Source: Clostridiales bacterium UBA2432 (lineage in GTDB: Bacteria; Bacillota; Clostridia; Lachnospirales; Vallitaleaceae). From it: DNA of 51,516 nt. The stretch spans positions 1 through 51,516 of the forward strand of contig DDQW01000054.1 in assembly GCA_002342805.1 (NCBI GenBank). Reading direction: 5' to 3'. A program made the position numbers and the translations under genes. Shown in pieces: positions 9,165 through 16,460 of the stretch (position 1 is its first letter; every line of letters starts with the position of its first letter). The notes under the pieces were generated by a model, which worked only from the letters and a program-made list of their open reading frames with translations, was not told where the DNA came from and ran no database searches.

Positions 9165-9212
9165 AGAGCCACACAAACCAATCGCACGCGTGCGATTGGT
9201 TTGTGTGGCTCT
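9165..9212 (-). terminator. 48-nt perfect palindrome plus T-run: leader attenuator of the glp-like operon
   Basis: A perfectly self-complementary 48-base stretch (arms 9165-9188 and 9189-9212, starting AGAGCCACACAAACC) is followed on the minus strand by TTTTT at 9165-9161. It sits between a strong promoter (9244-9272) and the GlpA-like start (9137), with the ribosome site only 13 bases beyond the T-run. It can end transcription arriving from the sulP operon, but because it also lies downstream of the glp-like promoter it fits an antitermination-controlled leader of the GlpP type. Confidence 0.8.
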
Positions 9213-9243
9213 CATCTTCTCATGCCACTTATTCTTTGATCTT

Positions 9244-9272
9244 ATTGTATCACTTATTCTTTACCTTGTAAA
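9244..9272 (-). promoter_or_regulatory. Promoter of the glp-like trio
   Basis: On the minus strand, TTTACA (9267-9272) is followed by a 17-base spacer and TACAAT (9244-9249), each 5 of 6 to consensus. Predicted transcription starts near 9237, giving a leader of about 100 bases that contains the terminator-like palindrome. The stop codon of the upstream gene lies in the spacer. Confidence 0.65.
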
Positions 9273-9617
9273 GCCTCCGTGTTTTCGTATAAGTTCTAAA
9301 TGTAAATTTCCATCTTTAATCTCCACAACAGCACGATCAATCATTGCGCTAAGCAAAACCAGCTCATCACCTTCATCTGTTTCTCCTGCCAACTGCCAAT
9401 AATATTCTTCGATTTCATGCTGTCTCTGTTCATTTAGCAATTGGTCTAAACGTTGAGCTTCCTCATCTGTATAATGGGTATTATAATCTATAATATCAAT
9501 CGATGTTTCTTCATTACTTGTCTTGATCTTTATTTCTAGCTCATTTGTATCTTCAATCAATAATGATGTAATTAATTCATCAATAATTCGCCCTATTTTT
9601 TTCATTTCATGTCGCAT
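9261..9617 (-). CDS. Small acidic protein of unknown function
   Basis: 118 residues, not recognised. It is soluble with no signal peptide: a predicted helical N-terminus (HEMKKIGRIIDELITSLL), a short beta-rich middle and an acidic helix around TDEEAQRLDQLLNEQRQHEIEEYYW, ending basic (IRKHGGFTR). ATG at 9617 follows AAGGAGAG placed in the last codons of the DUF1576 gene and starts 5 bases after that gene's stop. It probably belongs to the sulP-DUF1576 operon and may be a cytosolic partner of one of the membrane proteins; that is inference from position. Confidence 0.7.
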   Translation of the reverse strand: MRHEMKKIGRIIDELITSLLIEDTNELEIKIKTSNEETSIDIIDYNTHYTDEEAQRLDQLLNEQRQHEIEEYYWQLAGETDEGDELVLLSAMIDRAVVEIKDGNLHLELIRKHGGFTR

Positions 9618-9621
9618 ATGA

Positions 9622-10902
9622 TTACTCTCCTTTTTTAAACGCATCTACAATTGGAACTAAAAACCCGGCAACAATACCTCCGGAAAAACCATTATTATAC
9701 AAATTCATTCCCCCATGAATATCACCAATTTTTGTCACAAGAATAAAATGAAGTATTCCTGCTATAAGCCCTATAAAGGGACCGAATGTCCCGGCAATCG
9801 GTGCAATCGTTGTTGAAAACAGTATAGCAATGATGACCGGTGTGCTTGTTAAATCCGCCCCAAATAGTATCGCAGCTATAATAACCCCGATAATAATTGG
9901 TGATGCATTTTTGGGGTGTTTCCCAAATGCAGCAAAACCTACAATGGTTAAGACGCCGGCAAGAATGGGTCCGTTAAGCACACCACCTAGAAGCATAACA
10001 AGGCCTAAGCTATAGATTCCCATAATACCCATATTTATAAAAGTAAGTCCATAGCCATCTAAGGACGTAAAATCGGTAATCGTACGGCCTTTATGCCTTA
10101 ATATCTTGGGATAATCTATGAGCCCATTATATTTAATACGCACGCCTATAATGATAAATGCTACAAATCCTGCTAGCATCAATAACCACAAGGAATAGGA
10201 TTGCTTTTCATATAGTATATAGACCGATTGCACTTCAATATCCATATTACGAAGCAAACTCGTAATAACCGTACCAATAATTCCTGCCGTAAATCCGATA
10301 TTATATAAATTGAATCCATCATGAAATCTCAACATATGTGAAGATAAGGGAACGATAATAAAACCGATAAAGACCCCAATCACTATTCCTGCCGGAATAT
10401 TATATTTGTCCGGAATCACTCCGGAAAACATCAATTCACTCACAAGTGGAGATAAGGCCGTCCCAAACATAATCACCAATACAACATTTTTGAAAGATAT
10501 TTTTTGGTAACGACTGTAGAGTATCCCTCCTAGAAAAATCGGCGGTATATTAATGAGATTTTTTCCAAAGAAGGAAAATCCAATCACTGTGAAAAAAGCT
10601 GCAATAAGCAATCCATTAATTCTTAATTTGTAGTACTTAAAGAGTAGTAACATTAAAAAACCAATGATTGCCGCGTGAATGAATGCAACGCCTAGCCCAC
10701 CCACTTTAATAAAGTCTGTCAATAATACCGTCGGAGATAGCAAAATATCTCTAAATCCTTTAATGACATCACTGAAGCCACTATAGGTACTTGCTGTAAC
10801 AAGGATTCCGTAAATCATGAATATACATGGAAAAATCGCCATTACTTTTAATATACCATCTTTATGAATTTCTTTTTCCTGAATTTTTTCTTTAATGTAC
10901 AT
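9622..10902 (-). CDS. DUF1576 polytopic membrane protein with internal duplication
   Basis: 426 residues with about ten hydrophobic segments. Two halves are clearly homologous: ING..IAAFFTVIGFSFFGK in the first matches LNG..AGVLTIVGFAAFGK in the second, and FHDGFNLYNIGFTAGIIG matches IHGGMNLYNNGFSGGIVAG. This inverted- or tandem-repeat build with NLYN(I/N)GF signatures suggests a transporter or channel; the family is DUF1576, without an assigned substrate as far as I know. The start overlaps the sulP 3' end by 11 bases and follows GAAGGAAG, so it is translationally coupled to SulP. Confidence 0.85.
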   Translation of the reverse strand: MYIKEKIQEKEIHKDGILKVMAIFPCIFMIYGILVTASTYSGFSDVIKGFRDILLSPTVLLTDFIKVGGLGVAFIHAAIIGFLMLLLFKYYKLRINGLLIAAFFTVIGFSFFGKNLINIPPIFLGGILYSRYQKISFKNVVLVIMFGTALSPLVSELMFSGVIPDKYNIPAGIVIGVFIGFIIVPLSSHMLRFHDGFNLYNIGFTAGIIGTVITSLLRNMDIEVQSVYILYEKQSYSLWLLMLAGFVAFIIIGVRIKYNGLIDYPKILRHKGRTITDFTSLDGYGLTFINMGIMGIYSLGLVMLLGGVLNGPILAGVLTIVGFAAFGKHPKNASPIIIGVIIAAILFGADLTSTPVIIAILFSTTIAPIAGTFGPFIGLIAGILHFILVTKIGDIHGGMNLYNNGFSGGIVAGFLVPIVDAFKKGE

Positions 10903-12523
10903 CCAACACTTCCTTCGTTAAATATTTTGAAAATCCAGCTTTTTCAATTAACTTTTTAGGTTGTTCATTGGCACCTTCGATAAGCATTTTTATTTCCATT
11001 TGCTCACACAATCGAACCAATCGTTTAAAAGCATGAAGCCCTGTTGCATCCATAGCCGGTACATGGTGCATTCTTATAATCAATACGTCTATATCTGCAT
11101 TAATATGTCGAAGTGTATCCAAAAACTTATCAACGGCTCCAAAGAAAAAAGGGCCGTTGATGTCATAGATTTGAACACGACCTATTTTTTGATCGGATGG
11201 TTCTAACACTCCATGTCCCATTTTATTATACTCTTCTTCATTTTCTTCAGAAGCATCTAATTGATTAACAGAAACGTTTGTCACATCTGCCATCCGTTTC
11301 ATAAATAAAAAGGCAGCTAGGACAATTCCGATTTGAATAGCTAATACTAAATCAAAAACAACTGTTATTGCAAAGGTAATGACTAAGACCAGAATATCAC
11401 TTTTTGGAGCTTTAAACAAACCTATAAAATCTCGCCATTCACTCATATTATACGCTACAACCATTAAAATCGCAGCAAGCGTTGATAAAGGAATCAATTT
11501 CGCTAATGGCATAAATAGCAACATGATTAACAACAATGTAACCGCATGTACCATACCTGCAATTGGCGTTCTTCCTCCATTTTTTATGTTCGCAACCGTT
11601 CTCGCAATGGCTCCAGTTGCAGGAATACCACCAAATAAACCAGATCCTATATTGGCCATGCCTTGTGCTATTAACTCCATATTAGATCGATGTTTACTGC
11701 CAATCATAGCATCAGAAACAACCGCCGATAACAAGGATTCAATTGCTCCTAGTATGGCAATTGTAAATGCCGGTGCTATAAGCACTCGCATAATCTCAAA
11801 TGAAAATCGAGGAACTTGGACAGTGGGCAACTTTCCTGAAATTTCACCAAATTTACTTCCAATCGTAGAAACATCTAAAGAAAACATCTGAACCAAAGTT
11901 GCTGTCACAATAATTGCAATGAGGGCACCCGGAATCTTTTTTGTCACCTTGGGCCAAAGAACAATAATGAGGAGCGCTATGACGCCAATCCCTACTGTTA
12001 TTCCGTCAACTCGATACATATTCTCAAAATAAATATGCCATTTTTCAAGAAACTCTACTGGTAAAGCTTCAATATTCAAACCTAAAAAGTCATTCACTTG
12101 GGAGGAAAAAATCGTTACTGCAATTCCTGTCGTAAATCCAGTTGTAATCGGATAAGGTATAAATTTGATTATACTTCCAATGTTAAGCAAGCCAAAAATA
12201 ATTAGAATCATTCCGGCCATAATTGTTGCTATGATTAATCCATCGACACCATGTTCGACGACGATTCCATAGACAATCACCATGAAAGCTCCTGTAGGCC
12301 CACCAATCTGCACACGACTCCCACCAAAAAAAGAGATTATGAATCCTGCAATAATGGCAGTAATTAGTCCTTTTTCAGGTGTCACACCGGAAGCAATTCC
12401 TAATGCAATCGATAAGGGCAGGGCAATAATTGCAACAATAATCCCTGCGGTCACATCATCAATAAGATTTTGTTTCGTATATCCTTTGATGACTGAAAAT
12501 AATTTTGGTTTTAATTTAGACAT
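10892..12523 (-). CDS. SulP-family anion transporter with STAS domain
   Basis: 543 residues: a SulP transmembrane core (about 30-420) with family stretches DDVTAGIIVAIIALPLSIALGIASG-like near the N-terminus and FGGIPATGAIARTVANI in the middle, then a cytosolic STAS domain (about 440-543; MDATGLHAFKRL in place of the common DSSG loop). Substrate could be sulfate, bicarbonate or another anion; not resolvable here. An upstream in-frame TTG (12562) lies at the predicted transcription start, so ATG at 12523 is preferred although its ribosome site is weak. It is the first gene of an operon with DUF1576 and the 118-residue protein. Confidence 0.88.
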   Translation of the reverse strand: MSKLKPKLFSVIKGYTKQNLIDDVTAGIIVAIIALPLSIALGIASGVTPEKGLITAIIAGFIISFFGGSRVQIGGPTGAFMVIVYGIVVEHGVDGLIIATIMAGMILIIFGLLNIGSIIKFIPYPITTGFTTGIAVTIFSSQVNDFLGLNIEALPVEFLEKWHIYFENMYRVDGITVGIGVIALLIIVLWPKVTKKIPGALIAIIVTATLVQMFSLDVSTIGSKFGEISGKLPTVQVPRFSFEIMRVLIAPAFTIAILGAIESLLSAVVSDAMIGSKHRSNMELIAQGMANIGSGLFGGIPATGAIARTVANIKNGGRTPIAGMVHAVTLLLIMLLFMPLAKLIPLSTLAAILMVVAYNMSEWRDFIGLFKAPKSDILVLVITFAITVVFDLVLAIQIGIVLAAFLFMKRMADVTNVSVNQLDASEENEEEYNKMGHGVLEPSDQKIGRVQIYDINGPFFFGAVDKFLDTLRHINADIDVLIIRMHHVPAMDATGLHAFKRLVRLCEQMEIKMLIEGANEQPKKLIEKAGFSKYLTKEVLDVH

Positions 12524-12570
12524 TCGCGTATTCGCTTCTTTCTCTATAGATTTAACTTTCAACCGAAATA

Positions 12571-12599
12571 AGTATACGCTTAAATAATCGACAAATCAA
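12571..12599 (-). promoter_or_regulatory. Promoter of the sulP operon
   Basis: On the minus strand, TTGATT (12594-12599) is followed by a 17-base spacer and TATACT (12571-12576). Transcription would begin near 12564, which makes the TTG codon at 12562 unusable and supports translation from 12523. Confidence 0.6.
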
Positions 12600-12651
12600 T
12601 GTTTTTTTCTTGAATATTTATGCGCTTGCCGATATACTATTGTTTAAGCGT
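12576..12651. repeat. 9-bp inverted repeat in the sulP/ltaE divergent region
   Basis: ACGCTTAAA at 12576-12584 and its exact reverse complement TTTAAGCGT at 12643-12651 bracket the two divergent promoters; each arm lies at or near one -10 box. They may be half-sites or paired operators for one regulator. Confidence 0.35.
12610..12638 (+). promoter_or_regulatory. Promoter of the threonine aldolase gene
   Basis: TTGAAT (12610-12615), a 17-base spacer and TATACT (12633-12638) stand 50 bases before the start codon. It is arranged back to back with the sulP promoter. Confidence 0.6.
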
Positions 12652-12687
12652 CAATATATACACAATAAATGAACGACGGAGGTTTTT

Positions 12688-13719
12688 ATGATTAGTTTTA
12701 AAAACGATTATAGCGAAGGTGCACATGAATCCATTCTACACGCACTCCTCGATACAAATACAGAACAAATGGATGGGTATGGCGAGGACCGACTTTGTAT
12801 TCAGGCGACTGAATGTTTAAAAGACCTTTTTGTTAACAAGTCCATTGATATTCATTATTTTTCGGGAGGAACGCAAACAAATCTTACTGCAATCTCAGCC
12901 TTTCTTCGCCCCCATGAAGCAGTTATTGCTGCAGAAACCGGTCATATTCTTGTCCATGAAACCGGTGCAATCGAAGCGACCGGACATAAAGTAATTGCCG
13001 TCCCTACTCAAACAGGAAAAATATCTGCTCAACAGATTGAAGCGGTTATGATTGCTCACGAAGATGAGCACATGGTCTTACCAAAGCTTGTCTATGTTTC
13101 AAACTCAACTGAGACAGGAACTATTTATACCCGCAAAGAACTTGACCAGATAAAATTAATGTGCACAAAATATAATCTTTATCTTTATATGGACGGTGCA
13201 CGTTTAGGGTCTGCCATGACTGCTGCTGATAACGATGTGAACTTTGAAGAATTAACCACACTCTTTGATGCCTTTTATATCGGCGCAACTAAAAATGGAG
13301 CCTTACTTGGCGAAGCTCTTGTCATCTGCCGGGATGAGCTTAAACATTATTTCCGATATCATATCAAACAAAAAGGCGCCCTTTTAGCCAAAGGACGCCT
13401 ACTTGGAATTCAATTTTTAACCTTGTTTAAGGATGCTTTATATTTTGACCTTGCTAGACATGCAAATGCCATGGCAAGCCAATTAACGTCAGGCATCAAA
13501 TCATGTGGATATGATTTTTTAATCTCTTCTACAACCAATCAAATCTTTCCCATTCTTCCCAATCATGTCATTGATGTTCTCACTGAGGATTTTGATTTTT
13601 ATGTTTGGTCCACAATCGATCAGGAGAATTCAGCTATTCGACTTGTCACTTCTTGGGCAACACCACAAGGTTCAGTTGATGACTTTATACATCGACTTAA
13701 CCACTTGTCCCAAAGGTAA
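12688..13719 (+). CDS. ltaE: Low-specificity threonine aldolase (PLP beta-eliminating lyase family)
   Basis: Cleaves L-threonine and allo-threonine to glycine and acetaldehyde in the cytosol. The 343-residue length is normal. Seen: PLP-phosphate loop SGGTQTN (59-65), the conserved Asp169 in YMDGARLGSA that contacts the pyridine nitrogen, and the Schiff-base Lys202 in IGATKNGALLGEA. A CGGAGG ribosome site precedes the ATG. It is a single gene, divergent from sulP, and its last 23 bases overlap the 3' end of the diguanylate cyclase on the opposite strand. Confidence 0.9.
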   Translation: MISFKNDYSEGAHESILHALLDTNTEQMDGYGEDRLCIQATECLKDLFVNKSIDIHYFSGGTQTNLTAISAFLRPHEAVIAAETGHILVHETGAIEATGHKVIAVPTQTGKISAQQIEAVMIAHEDEHMVLPKLVYVSNSTETGTIYTRKELDQIKLMCTKYNLYLYMDGARLGSAMTAADNDVNFEELTTLFDAFYIGATKNGALLGEALVICRDELKHYFRYHIKQKGALLAKGRLLGIQFLTLFKDALYFDLARHANAMASQLTSGIKSCGYDFLISSTTNQIFPILPNHVIDVLTEDFDFYVWSTIDQENSAIRLVTSWATPQGSVDDFIHRLNHLSQR

Positions 13720-14773
13720 CTCGATTTTTTCCGTCATCTTTGGATTGATATAAATACATATCTGCTTTTTTAAATAATCGATCTTTGTTCAAAGTTCCTG
13801 CTTCCGTTGCAAGACCAATACTTAATGTTATCGATTCATCCGGCATATCTTCAAATTGATGAGCTTCCAAGGAAGCTCTTATTTTTTCTAATATTTCCAA
13901 GCATTCTTCTTGTGACTTTTCGATAAAAACAATCCCAAATTCCTCACCACCATATCGTGATGCAAGATCATGCTCACCAATATGATCAAGGATTATTTCA
14001 GCAACTTTTTCAATAACAAGGTCTCCGTTAGCATGTCCGTATGTATCATTGATCTTTTTAAAGTTGTCTAAATCCAAGAGTGCTACATGCAATGGGAAGG
14101 GATGTCTAGAAAATTGTTCCATAACCTTTTCTAGATACTCATGAAATGTTTTATGATTATAGAGATTAGTCGCCAAATCAACTTTTGCCAGCTTTTCCAT
14201 GTAAACTTTTTTATATAAGAGCTCCTTTTCACTTTTTACCGATTCAAGAAGTTCATCATTAATTTCTCGATAATGATTCGTTAGAGCAATTCCTAATAGA
14301 TAGGCTACAAGCAAAACAAAAGTAAACGTAATATGCTCAGCTATATTAAAATAGAAATAGGGGCAAAGTAAAATCAATCCCCAATAGGTCAGTGTAACCA
14401 TAGCAAAGGCAAAACTAATCATTCTTTTTTTTGTTGTAAATACGGCAAAAAATAGAGGAAAGACAAAAAGTATAATCAGTATTGATTTTAAGGAGCTATA
14501 TGCTAACATAAATGTCAATAAAACAAGATTCGATCCAATAATAATACCATAGTCACTAATTCGATTCTTTCGTCGAAGACTCCACTCAAAATATAGAATG
14601 ACACTGAATAAGACAAGAGAAGGAAATAAAACATTTTCCAAAAAATAACGTTCCTTACCTAGATTGCTATATTGCATATTAATTCCAGTTACAAGCAGGT
14701 TAAATAACAAGCCTAACCAAAAAAAGTGAATCAATCGTTTGTTCCATTTTCGATTTCTCTCATGAACTTCCAT
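13697..14773 (-). CDS. Membrane diguanylate cyclase (GGDEF)
   Basis: 358 residues: about five to six transmembrane helices in residues 14-165 with no recognisable sensor domain, a short coiled linker, and a C-terminal GGDEF domain with GGEEF at 275-279. The RxxD inhibitory site is absent (GEHD occupies that position), so product feedback is probably weak. ATG at 14773 follows AAGGGAGTG; an ATG eight codons upstream lacks a site. The gene converges on ltaE and overlaps it by 23 bases. It probably makes cyclic di-GMP in response to an envelope signal. Confidence 0.9.
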   Translation of the reverse strand: MEVHERNRKWNKRLIHFFWLGLLFNLLVTGINMQYSNLGKERYFLENVLFPSLVLFSVILYFEWSLRRKNRISDYGIIIGSNLVLLTFMLAYSSLKSILIILFVFPLFFAVFTTKKRMISFAFAMVTLTYWGLILLCPYFYFNIAEHITFTFVLLVAYLLGIALTNHYREINDELLESVKSEKELLYKKVYMEKLAKVDLATNLYNHKTFHEYLEKVMEQFSRHPFPLHVALLDLDNFKKINDTYGHANGDLVIEKVAEIILDHIGEHDLASRYGGEEFGIVFIEKSQEECLEILEKIRASLEAHQFEDMPDESITLSIGLATEAGTLNKDRLFKKADMYLYQSKDDGKNRVTFGTSG

Positions 14774-14811
14774 AATACACTCCCTTATTAATGGCATATA
14801 TTGATACTTAA

Positions 14812-14820
14812 ATTATACCA
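14812..14820 (-). promoter_or_regulatory. Extended -10 promoter of the diguanylate cyclase gene
   Basis: On the minus strand TGGTATAAT (TATAAT at 14812-14817 with the TG extension) occurs 39 bases before the start; the -35 (TAGGCA) is weak. The same extended element stands before the CAP-SLH gene. Confidence 0.45.
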
Positions 14821-14837
14821 TTAATAGGACTATATGC

Positions 14838-16460
14838 CTAGTTTTTTCTTTCTACTTGGGCTTTAAATTCTGTGGGTGTAAGTGATGTGTATTTTTTGAA
14901 AAGTTTCGAAAAATAATGCGCATCGGAGATACCTACACGTTCAGCCACCTCGTATGCTTTAAACCCATTATCCTGTAATAAGTCCTTGGCTTCTTCAATG
15001 CGCACCTCATTTAAATAATCAACAAAGGTTTTTCCGAGTTCTTTGGAAAACATGCGACTTAAATAATAGGTACTTACATAGGTATGCTCTGCAAGCTCGT
15101 TGAGGGTAATTGGTAGGTTATAGTGCTCATGAATATAGGCTATGGCATTTTGAAGGACCACATTAATATTATTCTTGTTATATTGATTAATCCGTCCCAC
15201 AATAGTTTTAGCGACTTCTTCAAGTAATTCCTGGAGCTCATCAATATTGGTACTTTTCTCGATCAATTGATAGAGGGATGTTAAATTATCGGCTTGTTTC
15301 TTCTGATCATTTTCTAATATCTTGATGGACATTCGCATATGATTAATACTATAGATAAGATTCCAGTAGAAATTTTTCACTTGCTCCGGTTCACCACGTT
15401 TTTCTTCAATATCATGGCGGATAGTATCTAAAATGCGTCGCACATTTTCTTCATTACCGGTACGTATTGCATGAATGAGTTTTTTTTCATGATGTTCAAA
15501 TTCTGACGGATCTTCGCTTTTATAAAATGTGTCTAAGTCTTTGTATAAAATAATGGAAGATTTTCCAAGATAAAAGGTATATGAAAGTCCATCATAGCAT
15601 TCTTTAGCTTTTTCATTTAGTTCATGAACATTTTCTCCAACGGTACTTATTGCAACCGTTACCGAAAAGTCAAAACAGCTTTGAATCAACTTTTGCATAT
15701 CTTCAACGTATGTGTCCACTTTATGGATTGTATCCCGTTCTTGGCCTAATGGTTGAACCACAAAGGCAACTTCCTTGGTATTTAGTACAATTTTTTCAAC
15801 CTCATATACATCAGAAAAAATATCTTTTACCGTGTTAATGATCCCAAATTGATAGAGCTGTCGTTGATAAGCCTCTTCCTGATTTGTTGGGTTTTCATCC
15901 ATCTGTACAATCATCACCACATAATCTGAAAAATCGATTCCATAAAGCGCCAGTTGGGTATCCATTTCTTCAGGCCCTAACTGAGTTCCGTTAATTATGT
16001 CAAACAAGAGCTTTTCCTTTAAAATCGGTATGCTTTCTTCAAAATTTTTCTGCAATTTTAATCGTTCATTTTCGATTTCTCGTACATACTTCAGCTCCAT
16101 AACCGCTTTTTTTAACACATCGCTAATTTCTTCGATTTTTGATGGTTTCAAAATATAATCATAAGCGCCTAATTTTATAGCCTCTTGAAGATAGGAAAAT
16201 TCTCGATACCCGGTCAAAATAATAAACTTACTCTCTGGAAGCAAATCTTTTGCGCGTCGAATCATAGTTAATCCATTAATCTCGGGCATGTTGATATCAA
16301 CAAAGATAATATCCGGTTGGAATGTTTCCATCTTTTCCAAACCCTCTACACCATCTCCTGCTTCACCACACACCTCACAGTCATATTGTTTCCAATTGAT
16401 GATATTTACAAGCCCCTTTCTTATATAAGGCTCATCGTCAACAATGAGTACTTTAAACAT
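14838..16460 (-). CDS. YesN-type response regulator (receiver plus AraC DNA-binding domain)
   Basis: 540 residues. The receiver domain has Asp8, Asp9 and phospho-acceptor Asp55 (FVDINMP); a long middle region of the YesN type follows; two AraC-type helix-turn-helices (about 440-540) include LNELAEHTYVSTYYLSRMFS and VAERVGISDAHYFSKLFKKY. It pairs with the histidine kinase upstream (8-base overlap) and probably activates the sugar ABC operon of which it is the last gene. ATG at 16460 follows AAGGAGTTGAAGATT. Confidence 0.93.
   Translation of the reverse strand: MFKVLIVDDEPYIRKGLVNIINWKQYDCEVCGEAGDGVEGLEKMETFQPDIIFVDINMPEINGLTMIRRAKDLLPESKFIILTGYREFSYLQEAIKLGAYDYILKPSKIEEISDVLKKAVMELKYVREIENERLKLQKNFEESIPILKEKLLFDIINGTQLGPEEMDTQLALYGIDFSDYVVMIVQMDENPTNQEEAYQRQLYQFGIINTVKDIFSDVYEVEKIVLNTKEVAFVVQPLGQERDTIHKVDTYVEDMQKLIQSCFDFSVTVAISTVGENVHELNEKAKECYDGLSYTFYLGKSSIILYKDLDTFYKSEDPSEFEHHEKKLIHAIRTGNEENVRRILDTIRHDIEEKRGEPEQVKNFYWNLIYSINHMRMSIKILENDQKKQADNLTSLYQLIEKSTNIDELQELLEEVAKTIVGRINQYNKNNINVVLQNAIAYIHEHYNLPITLNELAEHTYVSTYYLSRMFSKELGKTFVDYLNEVRIEEAKDLLQDNGFKAYEVAERVGISDAHYFSKLFKKYTSLTPTEFKAQVERKN

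Noticed and set aside
9165..9212. 48-nt palindrome as an insertion-sequence end, attachment site or repeat element
   Set aside because: It occurs once in the window, has a T-run in the right direction and sits in a leader; an attenuator/terminator explains it better.
11379..11891. Plus-strand open frame of 170 codons inside sulP
   Set aside because: It is antisense to a well-conserved transporter, shows no family resemblance and no ribosome site; the composition of the opposite strand explains it.
12524..12562. N-terminal extension of SulP from the TTG at 12562
   Set aside because: No ribosome site and the predicted transcription start falls on it.
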